Positions 1 through 7,880 of a DNA stretch of 64,000 bases are shown here, one piece after another. The notes below the pieces were generated by a model. The model was not told where the DNA came from. It ran no database searches and saw nothing but the letters and a program-made list of their open reading frames with translations. The stretch is from Clostridium swellfunianum (GTDB taxonomy: Bacteria > Bacillota > Clostridia > Clostridiales > Clostridiaceae): positions 1,339,354 to 1,403,353 of the forward strand of contig NZ_JAMOFV010000006.1 of assembly GCF_023656515.1 (NCBI RefSeq). Reading direction: 5' to 3'. Both the position numbers and the translations under genes were made by a program. Positions within the stretch are counted from its first letter, which is position 1, and each line of letters opens with the position of its first letter.

Positions 1-30
1 TAAAATATAAATCTTTAAAGAAATGTAGCA

Positions 31-74
31 AAAAATCACCTCAAATATATTGATTATATTTAAGGTGATTTTTT
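31..74 (-). terminator. Terminator of the degV gene
   Basis: An inverted repeat (AAAAATCACCT ... AGGTGATTTTT) lies just after the degV stop on the minus strand and ends in a T-run. Its loop is long and AT-rich. Confidence 0.75.
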
Positions 75-83
75 GATCCAAAT

Positions 84-968
84 TTATATTAAATGCTGCT
101 GTCTTTCTTTTCCCATAAAGAATATAGCTAAATTACCTGGACCTCCGTGAGTCCCGACTGCTGGCCCGGTATAGTTCATAATAACATCTTTCACTTTAAC
201 CAGCTTTAAAATACTATCTTTTAAAGCAAGAGCTTCCTCAATACAATCCCCATGACATATTCCAATAGTCTGTTCCTCTGGATTTTCTATTCTCTCAGCA
301 AGGATTTCTGCAAGCTTCGAAATTGAGCCCTTTCTTCCTCTAACCTTTAAAAGAGCCATAACTTTTCCTTCGTTATTTATTGTGAGTATAGGCTTAATAT
401 GAAGCACCATTCCAAGTATTGCTGCAGTTGAAGATATCCTTCCACCCCTTTTTAAGTGGCTCAAATCATCTACAGTCATATAAGTATTGAGGTTCTGCTT
501 GTTAGTTTCAATGAACTGTGCTATTTCCTCTAAGGAACTTCCTGTTTCTTTCATTTCAACAGCTTTCATAACCATAAGCCCTTGTCCAAGGGATGCGGTT
601 AAAGTATTTACGATTACTATATTAATCTCAGGATTTTCATCTAAAATCATGTTTTTAGCTATAGTGGCACTATTTTCTGTTCCACTTAAGCCAGTAGATA
701 CACATATATACAGTATGTCCTTTTGTTTGTCTGCAATCTCTTTAAACTTTCTATAGAATTCTTCTACACTAGGCTGTGAAGTAAGTGGCATTTGACCATT
801 TCTTAAATCATCAAAAAACTTTTTATGAGATAAGTCTTGACCAAAGTCATCCCTATATTCTTTACCATTGTAGCTACAGCTTAAACTTGCAAATTTAATT
901 CCTTTTTCATTTATATAGTCTATAGGTAAATCGCTGCATGAATCCGTAAATATCTGAAAATCCTTCAT
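84..968 (-). CDS. DegV family fatty-acid-binding protein
   Basis: This 294-residue cytosolic protein matches the full length of the DegV (FakB-like) family. Family members bind a fatty acid and, where FakA is present, offer it for phosphorylation. Visible signatures are FTDSCSDLP at the N-terminus, TSQPS at 63-67, STGLSGTENS at 91-100, DDLSHLKRGGRIS near 167-179 and GPAVGTHGGPG near 268-278 in the C-terminal lobe. The start has GGAG about 7 nt upstream. It appears to be a single-gene unit with its own terminator. The family call is secure; the lipid ligand cannot be read from sequence. Confidence 0.93.
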   Translation of the reverse strand: MKDFQIFTDSCSDLPIDYINEKGIKFASLSCSYNGKEYRDDFGQDLSHKKFFDDLRNGQMPLTSQPSVEEFYRKFKEIADKQKDILYICVSTGLSGTENSATIAKNMILDENPEINIVIVNTLTASLGQGLMVMKAVEMKETGSSLEEIAQFIETNKQNLNTYMTVDDLSHLKRGGRISSTAAILGMVLHIKPILTINNEGKVMALLKVRGRKGSISKLAEILAERIENPEEQTIGICHGDCIEEALALKDSILKLVKVKDVIMNYTGPAVGTHGGPGNLAIFFMGKERQQHLI

Positions 969-1088
969 ATAATAGCTCCATTCTTTTAAATAATTTGTCG
1001 TATGCTGTTAAAATAATGCTATCATACAATAGAAACCTTTACAACTTTATTATATATACTATTGATGAAAAATTTATCTCTTTATAAG

Positions 1089-2330
1089 CTACGGCTTTTC
1101 TACCTTCCCCATAAAGACAATAAGACCAGTTTTCTTATCAGCTATAGCATATATAAACGGCCTATCCGCAGTAAAACTTATTGGTTTATCAGCTTCAATA
1201 GACACACTCTTCATAACAACTGCTGTAGCAGAAGCTGCTTCTGTACCCGCCTCATTGACATCTATATAGCTTTTTTGCTTTACAAGGCTTATATACAGCT
1301 TTGTTTCCTCTGTAATATTTCTAAAGTCTGCCTTACCTCCAAAAGCTTCTTTCATTCCAAAATCCATTAGCATATCGTTTAGCTTTTCTTCAAATTCTAT
1401 TTTAAACCTTGGAAGTGAAACCTGAACCTGCGCTTTCTTAAAATCCTTCATCCAGTTGCCCCAGCTTTCCAAATTCATATCCTTCATGAGCTTATCTATA
1501 CTTCTGCTCTTGTTTGGCAAGAACACATACATACCAAAGTTATTGTCCTCATAAGGAATTCTTACTGCTTCAAAGCTGTCATTTTTAAGATATTCCACAC
1601 TCAAGCTTTCCTGCATCATATCTACATTCTCAGTTCTGCTCTCTGAATTAGTAAAATGAGCCTTCTTAGTATGACTTTCAGTAAAAGGCTTACTCCATTT
1701 ACCTTTGAAGTAAACAGTGTTAATAAGAGTCATGTAGGTGTTTAAATCAAAGGAATCTACTATCTTATCTATTTTTCCCGCTGTATGATTATAAACCCAC
1801 TTATTCACAGAATCTACTGAGCTTTTCTTTGAAAAATCAAGTTCATTTATTTCAGCCTCATAATACTCTTGCCCTGCTGCCTTGAAATCCTTTTTCACAG
1901 CTGCGCCTTTCTCAATCCAAACAGAATTTCCAAGCTTGGTCTCAATTCCTTTTAAACTGTTGAAATGAGCTATGATATTTTTATAGCTATCGTTTATAGT
2001 CTTATCATCATAGCCTTCCATTTCCAAAGCCTTAAGCATTTCCACCTTAGTATTTCCTGCTGCCCCGTTTTGCGTAAGGGACAGTATAGTGTTTAAACTT
2101 AGCGGAGATATTACTATATTATCCTTACTGTTAGATTTTATAGTTTCTCTTAGAAACTTAAAAGCTACCTTGTTGTTGGCGTTACTAATTTTATCCACTG
2201 GTACAGCAAGCTGCTGAGCCTTTATAGTATATTTATTATTTACCTCTATTGGCTTTCCTGCTGAACAGCCTGAAGCCGACAGCATAATAAAAGAAAGAAT
2301 AATCCCTAATATTCTTTTGGTTCTATACAT
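1089..2330 (-). CDS. Serpin-family protease inhibitor lipoprotein
   Basis: This 413-residue protein has a lipoprotein signal (hydrophobic segment, then ASGC with Cys22 as the lipidated residue) followed by a full serpin fold. The hinge of the reactive-centre loop reads VNEAGTEAASATAVVM (about 358-373) and has the small residues required for loop insertion, so it looks inhibitory. The C-terminal strand DRPFIYAIADKKTGLIVFMG is also typical. Serpins trap serine or cysteine proteases by suicide cleavage; the bait here lies around VVMKSVS, but the target is unknown. A strong RBS (GAGGAGAAGGG) supports the start. It is probably anchored outside the membrane. It stands alone, with no protease gene next to it. 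Confidence 0.93.
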   Translation of the reverse strand: MYRTKRILGIILSFIMLSASGCSAGKPIEVNNKYTIKAQQLAVPVDKISNANNKVAFKFLRETIKSNSKDNIVISPLSLNTILSLTQNGAAGNTKVEMLKALEMEGYDDKTINDSYKNIIAHFNSLKGIETKLGNSVWIEKGAAVKKDFKAAGQEYYEAEINELDFSKKSSVDSVNKWVYNHTAGKIDKIVDSFDLNTYMTLINTVYFKGKWSKPFTESHTKKAHFTNSESRTENVDMMQESLSVEYLKNDSFEAVRIPYEDNNFGMYVFLPNKSRSIDKLMKDMNLESWGNWMKDFKKAQVQVSLPRFKIEFEEKLNDMLMDFGMKEAFGGKADFRNITEETKLYISLVKQKSYIDVNEAGTEAASATAVVMKSVSIEADKPISFTADRPFIYAIADKKTGLIVFMGKVEKP

Positions 2331-2423
2331 TTTACCCTTCTCCTCTTCTTAAAAAATTTCTCAACCCTCTATAGTTTATACGTTTGCTCATTGAAAAAGT
2401 TATATTGTTAACTTTTTTATCTG

Positions 2424-2525
2424 TATATAATGCAATAAAGTTCTTACATTAATGCTGTCACAAAATACCCAAGCTTTAAGGGTTTTTGGGACACCATTAA
2501 TGTATTAGAACTTTTGCATTATATA
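2424..2525. repeat. ~102-bp imperfect palindrome
   Basis: Two arms of about 31 nt (both versions contain TATATAATGCAA, AAAGTTCT or AAGTTCT, and ACATTAATG) face each other around a smaller inner hairpin (CAAAATACCC / GGGTTTTTG). The element sits between the serpin and MORN genes and is separate from the MORN terminator. It could be a miniature repeat element or a structured RNA. Confidence 0.7.
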
Positions 2526-2537
2526 TGTAATAAAAAA

Positions 2538-2568
2538 ATCCTGCGAGTATTAAAAATTCTCGCAGGAT
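2538..2568 (-). terminator. Terminator of the MORN-repeat gene
   Basis: A 10-bp stem ATCCTGCGAG / CTCGCAGGAT with an 11-nt loop, followed on the minus strand by a T-run. It directly follows the MORN gene. Confidence 0.85.
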
Positions 2569-2583
2569 TTCTTAATTTCTATT

Positions 2584-3129
2584 TTACTTTACAAACTCAT
2601 TATCCTTAAACTCACCAATTTGCACTTCTCCATCAGCAAACACATACATTCCTTTTCCTTCTCTCTTATCGTCCTTCCACTCACCTGTATATTTATCTCC
2701 ATCTGCCCAGTTATGAATGCCATGACCGTGTCTTAAATCTTCTTTCCATTCTCCAATGTAGGTTTCTCCATCATACCAGGTATATATTCCCTGACCTGAC
2801 TTCACTCCATTTTCCCAGTTGCCAACGTACTTGTCGCCATCTGGCCAAATATATATGCCATGACCATGCTTTTCATCGTTCTTCCACTCACCTATATATT
2901 TTTCTCCATTAGTCCAAGTATGAGTGCCTTGACCGTGCATTTGGTTATCCTTCCATTCTCCTACATATCTACTTCCATCCTTGTATATATAAATGCCCTG
3001 ACCATCCATCTTGCCGTCCTTGCGTTCGCCAAAATAGGTTCCGCCGTGAACATGCTCGCTTTGGTGTGTTTTAACAGTTCCTGCTTTAAGTTTATTTAAA
3101 CTAGCATCACTTAGTTGAATTTTCTTCAT
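2584..3129 (-). CDS. MORN-repeat protein
   Basis: This 181-residue protein is built almost wholly of about six 23-residue MORN repeats (pattern Y-x-G-E-W-K-x(4)-H-G-x-G) from about residue 32 to the end. It has a short, charged N-terminal stretch and no signal peptide or membrane segment, so it should be cytosolic. In other systems MORN repeats bind proteins or lipids; nothing here indicates the partner. The start follows AAGGAG. It has its own terminator and is probably monocistronic. Confidence 0.9.
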   Translation of the reverse strand: MKKIQLSDASLNKLKAGTVKTHQSEHVHGGTYFGERKDGKMDGQGIYIYKDGSRYVGEWKDNQMHGQGTHTWTNGEKYIGEWKNDEKHGHGIYIWPDGDKYVGNWENGVKSGQGIYTWYDGETYIGEWKEDLRHGHGIHNWADGDKYTGEWKDDKREGKGMYVFADGEVQIGEFKDNEFVK

Positions 3130-3222
3130 ATCTTTATCTCCTTAAATTTTATAGTATAGGATAAACTTTATTTTAAACTAAAATTCAAAACTATACTATA
3201 GTTTCTCACGAAGCTATACACT

Positions 3223-5079
3223 TTATTTATCGAAAAGGATAGGTAATGAATACTGATTTCCCATAAGCAAGTCATATTGTATAAGCTCGTATTCTGCTAA
3301 AAGATCCTTCTCCTCGCTTTCAAGTTCAGCATTTAGCTTTCCTTGCGAATTTATAGTTATTCCAGATTTTAAGCCTGGAAGCTTGCTCTTCAATTCTTCC
3401 AGCATGGCATAGTAAGGTATAACAGGCTTGTTGAGCAAGTCAAACAAACTAACTCCAAGATAAGCCGGACTTATAGTATTAAGTTCCTTTTTGTCCAACT
3501 TATTAGTTGAGTATATTAAAAGAGGTGTTTCTGAATATAACTTCTTTCCTTCATTACTGTTTTCATCTGGAAAGCCACCCTGCTTATAAACCACTGAGTT
3601 TAAGCTTGGAAGATGGTCTCCAAAAAACACTACTATAGTTGGTCTATCCAATTTTTCCAACCCTTCAAAAAGATTCTGCATTGCAATGTCTGATTCTTTA
3701 ATTCCTTGGGAATACGCTTCCAGCTCCGCAGTAGTTTCCTGAGTTAAACCCTTTATAGAAATTGTCTCCTTACCATACTTGCCCTCATAGGCAGGAAAGT
3801 GATTCTGCATTGTAACTACGTGCATAAAAGTAGGTACATCCTTTTGCTCTAATTGATAGAGTATTTCGTCTACAACGGATTGATCAGAAATAGATGTATT
3901 TTCAACTAATGCATTTTGATACCTCATATCACTGTCACCGATAAAATTATTAAATCCTAAAGTATTATAAACTCTGTCTCTTTTATAAAACATTTTTTTA
4001 TAAGCATGCAACGCCAAAGTATCATAATTTTCATCTTCAAGAATGCTTACTATTGATGGTACCTGCTTCTTCTTTTCCATGGAATCCTGATAGGGTATAG
4101 AACCCGGGAGAATATTATACATAGAAAACCCAGTAAGAGCTTCAAACTCCGTGTTTGCTGTATTTCCTCCAAATACTGGTGAAAGAAGCAAACCAGAAGA
4201 TTGTTCTGACATAATCTGTCTTAAATTTTGCATAGGGTCTTCGCTAAATTCTAATGTACTAAGTCTTGTAGGATCCCAGAAGGCTTCAGACATCATAAAA
4301 ATGATGTTTGGCTTTATCTCCTCTGAACCAGCTGCTATCCTTGTTTCATTAATTTTATTTGCTTCCAATCTATATTTTTCAGCTATCTGCTTAACCGTTT
4401 CCTGGCTGTAATTCTCGGGTTTACTCATGGAAACACTTTGTAAATTAAATAAGGTTCCAAACACAAATCCATTATAGTCATAATTTCCACGCTGATCCCA
4501 GGCTATCTGCTCTATACCAGCTAAAGCAAAGTACTTTTTAACAAAGGTCTTATCATAATTAACATAGCAGTAAACAATTGTTACTGAAAGCACCAGCATA
4601 GCAAACCGGCTTGATAGCTTTATAGTAAACTTAGGTGCTTTCCTTAGTACTATAGCAATCAATATAATAAGTATGCCTGCCCCAATAATTATTTCTTCTA
4701 TATTTCCTCCAATCATTTCGATTAGCGGCTTAATGAATCTTATTTGATAAAAATCTATAGGGTAAAGAGGCTCACCCAAAATAGACAGCTTTTGTATATT
4801 GGCAAATGCAACTAAATAGAAAAATATTAAACCAAGGATGGAACTCACACTGATATTTCCTATTAATGAGGCTATAATTAAATAGATAAAAAATATTAAA
4901 CTTGTTCCAACTGTAAAATTAATTATATTTTCTCTTATCCACTGAACTGTTAAAGGTAAGCTTTTTAACAGCTGAGAATATTGAAGAATGAAATTAGTAA
5001 CAACTGCCAAAGCAAAAGATAAACAAAGCGTTATAATGATTGAATGTTGTTTGACACTCTTTGGTACATTAATAGTCAT
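3223..5079 (-). CDS. LTA synthase-like sulfatase-fold membrane protein
   Basis: About five N-terminal membrane helices (roughly residues 10-175) are followed by a large extracellular alkaline-phosphatase/sulfatase-fold domain, as in the LtaS/YfnI phosphoglycerol transferases. Visible active-site blocks are NIIFMMSEAFWD (metal Glu), GGNTANTEFEALTG (the Thr of TANTEFE is the likely nucleophile), MHVVTMQNHFPAY and VVFFGDHLPSL (metal Asp-His). Its about 618 residues match the family. The family polymerises glycerol-phosphate or transfers it to wall polymers or glycans; which applies here is open. I chose the ATG with GAGAGG 7 nt upstream over one five codons earlier whose SD abuts the ATG. Confidence 0.88.
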   Translation of the reverse strand: MTINVPKSVKQHSIIITLCLSFALAVVTNFILQYSQLLKSLPLTVQWIRENIINFTVGTSLIFFIYLIIASLIGNISVSSILGLIFFYLVAFANIQKLSILGEPLYPIDFYQIRFIKPLIEMIGGNIEEIIIGAGILIILIAIVLRKAPKFTIKLSSRFAMLVLSVTIVYCYVNYDKTFVKKYFALAGIEQIAWDQRGNYDYNGFVFGTLFNLQSVSMSKPENYSQETVKQIAEKYRLEANKINETRIAAGSEEIKPNIIFMMSEAFWDPTRLSTLEFSEDPMQNLRQIMSEQSSGLLLSPVFGGNTANTEFEALTGFSMYNILPGSIPYQDSMEKKKQVPSIVSILEDENYDTLALHAYKKMFYKRDRVYNTLGFNNFIGDSDMRYQNALVENTSISDQSVVDEILYQLEQKDVPTFMHVVTMQNHFPAYEGKYGKETISIKGLTQETTAELEAYSQGIKESDIAMQNLFEGLEKLDRPTIVVFFGDHLPSLNSVVYKQGGFPDENSNEGKKLYSETPLLIYSTNKLDKKELNTISPAYLGVSLFDLLNKPVIPYYAMLEELKSKLPGLKSGITINSQGKLNAELESEEKDLLAEYELIQYDLLMGNQYSLPILFDK

Positions 5080-5222
5080 CCTCAATCCTCTCATCTCCCT
5101 TCCTTTTAGTCAACATTAAAATTTTAATGTTTTTATATGTCCATTCAGTGGTCATTCTATGAATATTTTATTAATAAATATCTTGCTAATTAGCTCATGT
5201 ATTTATTCATGTAAAAAACTAT

Positions 5223-5250
5223 TGCATTTTATATAAAATAGAGGCATAAT
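5223..5250 (+). promoter_or_regulatory. Sigma-A-type promoter of HesB-like selenoprotein 1
   Basis: TTGCAT and CATAAT are separated by 16 nt and lie about 55 nt upstream of the start codon. The call comes from motif match only. Confidence 0.6.
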
Positions 5251-5261
5251 AATATCATTGC

Positions 5262-5276
5262 TGATAATAATTATCA
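5262..5276 (+). promoter_or_regulatory. Fur box (7-1-7)
   Basis: The perfect palindrome TGATAAT-A-ATTATCA equals the classical Firmicute Fur operator consensus. It lies 11 nt downstream of the -10 box, over the expected transcription start, and 28 nt before the start codon. Fur with iron bound would repress the gene here. Confidence 0.8.
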
Positions 5277-5304
5277 ATTATCTTAATTTACAGGAGGATA
5301 CATA

Positions 5305-5634
5305 ATGGAAAAAGTTATATTAAGCGATGAAGCTTATAATGAATTTAAAGCCTTCCTAGATGAAAATAATGTAGGAAATAATAGTATTAGAATTTATCTA
5401 GCAGGCTCTGGCTGAAGCGGCCCATCATTTAATATCTCAGTTGGAGATAAAGAAGAAAATGATATTGTTGAAAAGGTTAAGGATATTACTTTTGTAATTA
5501 AACCTGAAATTATAGACGAATTTGGCGCTATGACTATTCTATCAAGTGAAGAAAATGATGGAATGGGCCTTTCACTTAGACCACTTCTAGAATCAGAAGG
5601 TGGCTGCGGCGGAGGCTGTTCAGGCTGTCATTAA
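5305..5634 (+). CDS. HesB/IscA-like selenoprotein 1 (Sec37, in-frame TGA)
   Basis: A 110-codon frame starts at ATG after AGGAGG and contains one in-frame TGA at codon 37 (5413-5415). The context AGSG-U-SGPSFNISV matches the first conserved Cys region of HesB/IscA proteins (GxGCxGPSF). Downstream, the frame keeps family sequence to the end (FGAMTILSSEENDGMGLSLRPLL) and finishes in a Cys-rich tail with Cys101, Cys105 and Cys108. This pattern is known for the HesB-related selenoprotein family (TIGR01911). A-type proteins carry or deliver Fe-S clusters or iron. The Fur box upstream suggests iron-responsive expression. A hairpin 17 nt after the TGA fits a bacterial SECIS. Standard gene callers would miss or split the gene. 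Confidence 0.9.
5433..5449 (+). promoter_or_regulatory. SECIS-like hairpin of selenoprotein 1
   Basis: TATCTC / GAGATA forms a 6-bp stem with loop AGTTG, beginning 17 nt after the TGA. It has a G within the first two loop bases, as described for bacterial SECIS elements. Confidence 0.6.
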
Positions 5635-5638
5635 AAAC

Positions 5639-5684
5639 AAAAGGACTTTAGATTACTCAACATAGCGTAATCTAAAGTCCTTTT
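5639..5684. terminator. Bidirectional terminator, selenoprotein 1 / MFS gene
   Basis: An 18-bp stem (AAAAGGACTTTAGATTAC and its complement) lies between the convergent genes. T-rich sequence follows on the plus strand and A-rich sequence precedes it. Confidence 0.88.
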
Positions 5685-5686
5685 GT

Positions 5687-6874
5687 TTAAGCCGTCTTAC
5701 GTAAAAAAACTATATCTTTCAGCATAACTAAAGCAGCAAGGATATTTATAATAAGTCCAAACAAAATTGCTGAATTAGTACCAAACTTTGCAAAAACAAA
5801 ACCAAATATAGGTGCACTAGTTATAGCAGATATACCTATTATGGATTCGGAAAGACTTAAACAGCTTGCCTTATATTTTGCTGGAGCCAGATTATATATA
5901 TATGTTTTATACGATGCTGTAACTAACCCAAAGGCAAAGCCAGACAGTACACCCATTGATATTACAGCTACTGCATTACTGAATATCAAAATAACCGTAA
6001 GCCTTATTATCTGAAGTACAAAGGCTGCAAGGATAAGCCTTTTGCTGTGAAATTTCTTCAAAAGCCTTGATGTAAGGAAAAATGTCACTATTTCTGGCGA
6101 AGCATCAAAGAAATATGTAAGCCCTAAACTTAAAGCTCCTCCTCCAAAATCTCCAACCAAAATCCCAAGATAATTATATATTCCTCTCATCGCAAAATTG
6201 TAAGTAAACATGATTATAATCATGATAACAATCTGCCTAGTCCTAAAGATTACTGATATTGCTTCTTTAAAGGAAATATCCGTTTCATTTTTCTGATTTT
6301 GATTGCTGCCATGAGCATTTTCATTATCAGATATGGTGTAAGTAACAGCAAGCATTATAATAACAGCTGCTGTGATATAGAAACCGTAAATTCTCCATCC
6401 AAAGCTTTGAAGCAATACTCCAAGCAAGGCTCCTGAGAATCCATAACCTATAGATCCAAAGCCTCTCACTCTTCCAAAATTACTCTGCTGATTATATTTT
6501 TTAAGGATATTTATGCACCATGCATCATTTAAAGGACTAACACCTGCAACGAAAAAGCCCCATATTAAAATAAGCAAATATATCTGCCAGCTTGCTCTTG
6601 TAAAAGGAAATCCTATACCAACTATTACTCCCATGCTTATTGAAACTAAGACTATATTTTTTATATGTCCAAATTTATCTACTAAATATCCGATAAAGCT
6701 TTGTCCAACTAGGCTTGACATAGTATATATTGTAACTGCAATACCTACTTCTCGTTTTGAGTAACCAAGCTCTAGAATATACATAGTATACATTCCTACC
6801 ACACTTAACATCATTGCCCAATAAAAAAACATATAAATTCTAAATTTCTTTATCTCTTTGTTAATTAGAACCAT
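5687..6874 (-). CDS. MFS transporter, MFS_1-like
   Basis: This protein of about 395 residues has 12 predicted membrane helices. Between helices 2 and 3 it has the MFS loop motif GYLVDKFG, and after the sixth helix a polar loop (DNENAHGSNQNQKNE). The FRIYMFFYWAMM start of helix 1 resembles the nucleoside/sugar-H+ symporter-like subgroup. The substrate is unknown. The start is uncertain: a GTG 14 codons upstream keeps the frame open, and the ATG chosen has GAGGGG immediately adjacent rather than well spaced. The gene converges with selenoprotein 1 and shares its terminator. Confidence 0.82.
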   Translation of the reverse strand: MVLINKEIKKFRIYMFFYWAMMLSVVGMYTMYILELGYSKREVGIAVTIYTMSSLVGQSFIGYLVDKFGHIKNIVLVSISMGVIVGIGFPFTRASWQIYLLILIWGFFVAGVSPLNDAWCINILKKYNQQSNFGRVRGFGSIGYGFSGALLGVLLQSFGWRIYGFYITAAVIIMLAVTYTISDNENAHGSNQNQKNETDISFKEAISVIFRTRQIVIMIIIMFTYNFAMRGIYNYLGILVGDFGGGALSLGLTYFFDASPEIVTFFLTSRLLKKFHSKRLILAAFVLQIIRLTVILIFSNAVAVISMGVLSGFAFGLVTASYKTYIYNLAPAKYKASCLSLSESIIGISAITSAPIFGFVFAKFGTNSAILFGLIINILAALVMLKDIVFLRKTA

Positions 6875-7048
6875 CCCCTCTATGCATTTCTTTAATATTC
6901 TAATAAAGTATACCACAGCAAATAAATAGCTAGTAGTTATTAATAAAATTAAGATAATTAACTTAAATATTTTAAACCTAAGTGTAGAAATTACGTAATT
7001 TAAAAAGGTTTATATATCAAAAGGTATTTTAGGATATACTGAGCAAGA

Positions 7049-7080
7049 AAGCCCTCGCGCAAGTTAATGCTTGAGGGCTT
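7049..7080 (-). terminator. Terminator of folT
   Basis: AAGCCCTC / GAGGGCTT, an 8-bp GC-rich stem just beyond the folT stop. The T-tract after it is short. Confidence 0.7.
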
Positions 7081-7099
7081 AAATTTCATAAATTAATTT

Positions 7100-7657
7100 T
7101 TAAATATTACTGCTGGCAGTCTGCCTTAGAAGTACTTGACCTACATACCTCCACACCAAAAATATAAGCAATGTTTGTATTGGAAACATTATACCACTAG
7201 TTACTAAACGAGTTGGCAGTATTGCAAATATGGCTTTCTTATAGAGGATATTCAGCCAAAGGGTATTAAGTCCTAAATCAATAAATAGTTTTATAGTTAA
7301 AACTGCTGCTCCAACTCTTACTACTGTAACCTGCTTTCTATAAAGAAATAAGCCGTAGATAACTCCGCCTAATAACGCACTAAGAGTAAATCCTGGAAAA
7401 AATGGTCCTTTGGGAAAGAGAAATGTACCTATTAAATCAGAAAGTGTTGCAGTTATTCCACCTACCATAGGACCAAACATTATAGCTGCTAAAGCAATTG
7501 GAATAAACCCGAAGCCTATTCTTACTATTGGTGTTTGTATTGCAACAAACCTTGTCAGCACTACCTCCATCGCAACGAATAATCCCATGAATACTATGAT
7601 CCTCGGATTTCTCATAACGCCCAAGTGTTTTTTGATAGAATCAATAATTTTTTGCAT
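7100..7657 (-). CDS. folT: Folate ECF transporter S component FolT
   Basis: This integral membrane protein of about 185 residues has six hydrophobic segments and matches FolT-type ECF substrate-binding subunits (FMGLFVAMEVVLTRF; RIGFGFIPIALAAIMFGP; GTFLFPKGPFFPGFTLSALLGG). It binds folate and works with a shared EcfA/A'/T energising module that is not in this window. The start is the ATG after GAGGAG; an ATG 11 codons earlier is inside the RBS leader. A THF riboswitch precedes it, giving direct support for the substrate. Confidence 0.93.
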   Translation of the reverse strand: MQKIIDSIKKHLGVMRNPRIIVFMGLFVAMEVVLTRFVAIQTPIVRIGFGFIPIALAAIMFGPMVGGITATLSDLIGTFLFPKGPFFPGFTLSALLGGVIYGLFLYRKQVTVVRVGAAVLTIKLFIDLGLNTLWLNILYKKAIFAILPTRLVTSGIMFPIQTLLIFLVWRYVGQVLLRQTASSNI

Positions 7658-7693
7658 AAAAAAAACTCCTCCTCTTAATATTAATGGCAATAC

Positions 7694-7727
7694 GCCACAA
7701 AAAGAGGTTGAGCCTCTATTCTGTGGC
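7694..7727 (-). terminator. Riboswitch expression-platform hairpin
   Basis: GCCACA / TGTGGC plus an inner AGAGG / CCTCT stem. The CTGCC needed for this outer stem is the same sequence that closes P1 of the THF aptamer (GGCAG / CTGCC), so the two folds compete. Confidence 0.65.
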
Positions 7728-7823
7728 AGCGGAATGCGACAATTGTACCGCAGCTTTTAAAGCTTTCGTCCAGTGGCAACTTCCCGTCCAACTAGCACTT
7801 AACGCACAACTATCTACTCTGCC
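7722..7823 (-). promoter_or_regulatory. THF (tetrahydrofolate) riboswitch
   Basis: On the minus strand the sequence runs GGCAGAGTAG, then TGCGTTAAGTGCTAG, GACGGGAAGTTG, ACGAAAGC, AGCTGCGGTAC, and closes with GCATTCCGCTGCC. These are the conserved blocks of the THF-I riboswitch in order, including the GCGUUAAGUG and GCAUUCCGCU segments. It sits about 65 nt upstream of folT, the typical location. Confidence 0.9.
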
Positions 7824-7880
7824 TTTCTATACTTTATATTATATCTTATTTTTCTTTATTACTAAATACAATATATAAAT

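Noticed and set aside
2640-3070. Regular repeats resembling a CRISPR or tandem array
   Set aside because: They are the in-frame MORN repeats of a coding gene, with diverged copies and no spacers.
5305-5634. Frame broken by TGA read as a pseudogene
   Set aside because: The TGA falls exactly on the conserved Cys of the HesB family, the frame stays family-like to the end, and two further HesB-like frames in the window show the same pattern.
7684-7878. Plus-strand frame of 64 codons
   Set aside because: It lies over the THF riboswitch on the opposite strand and has no RBS.
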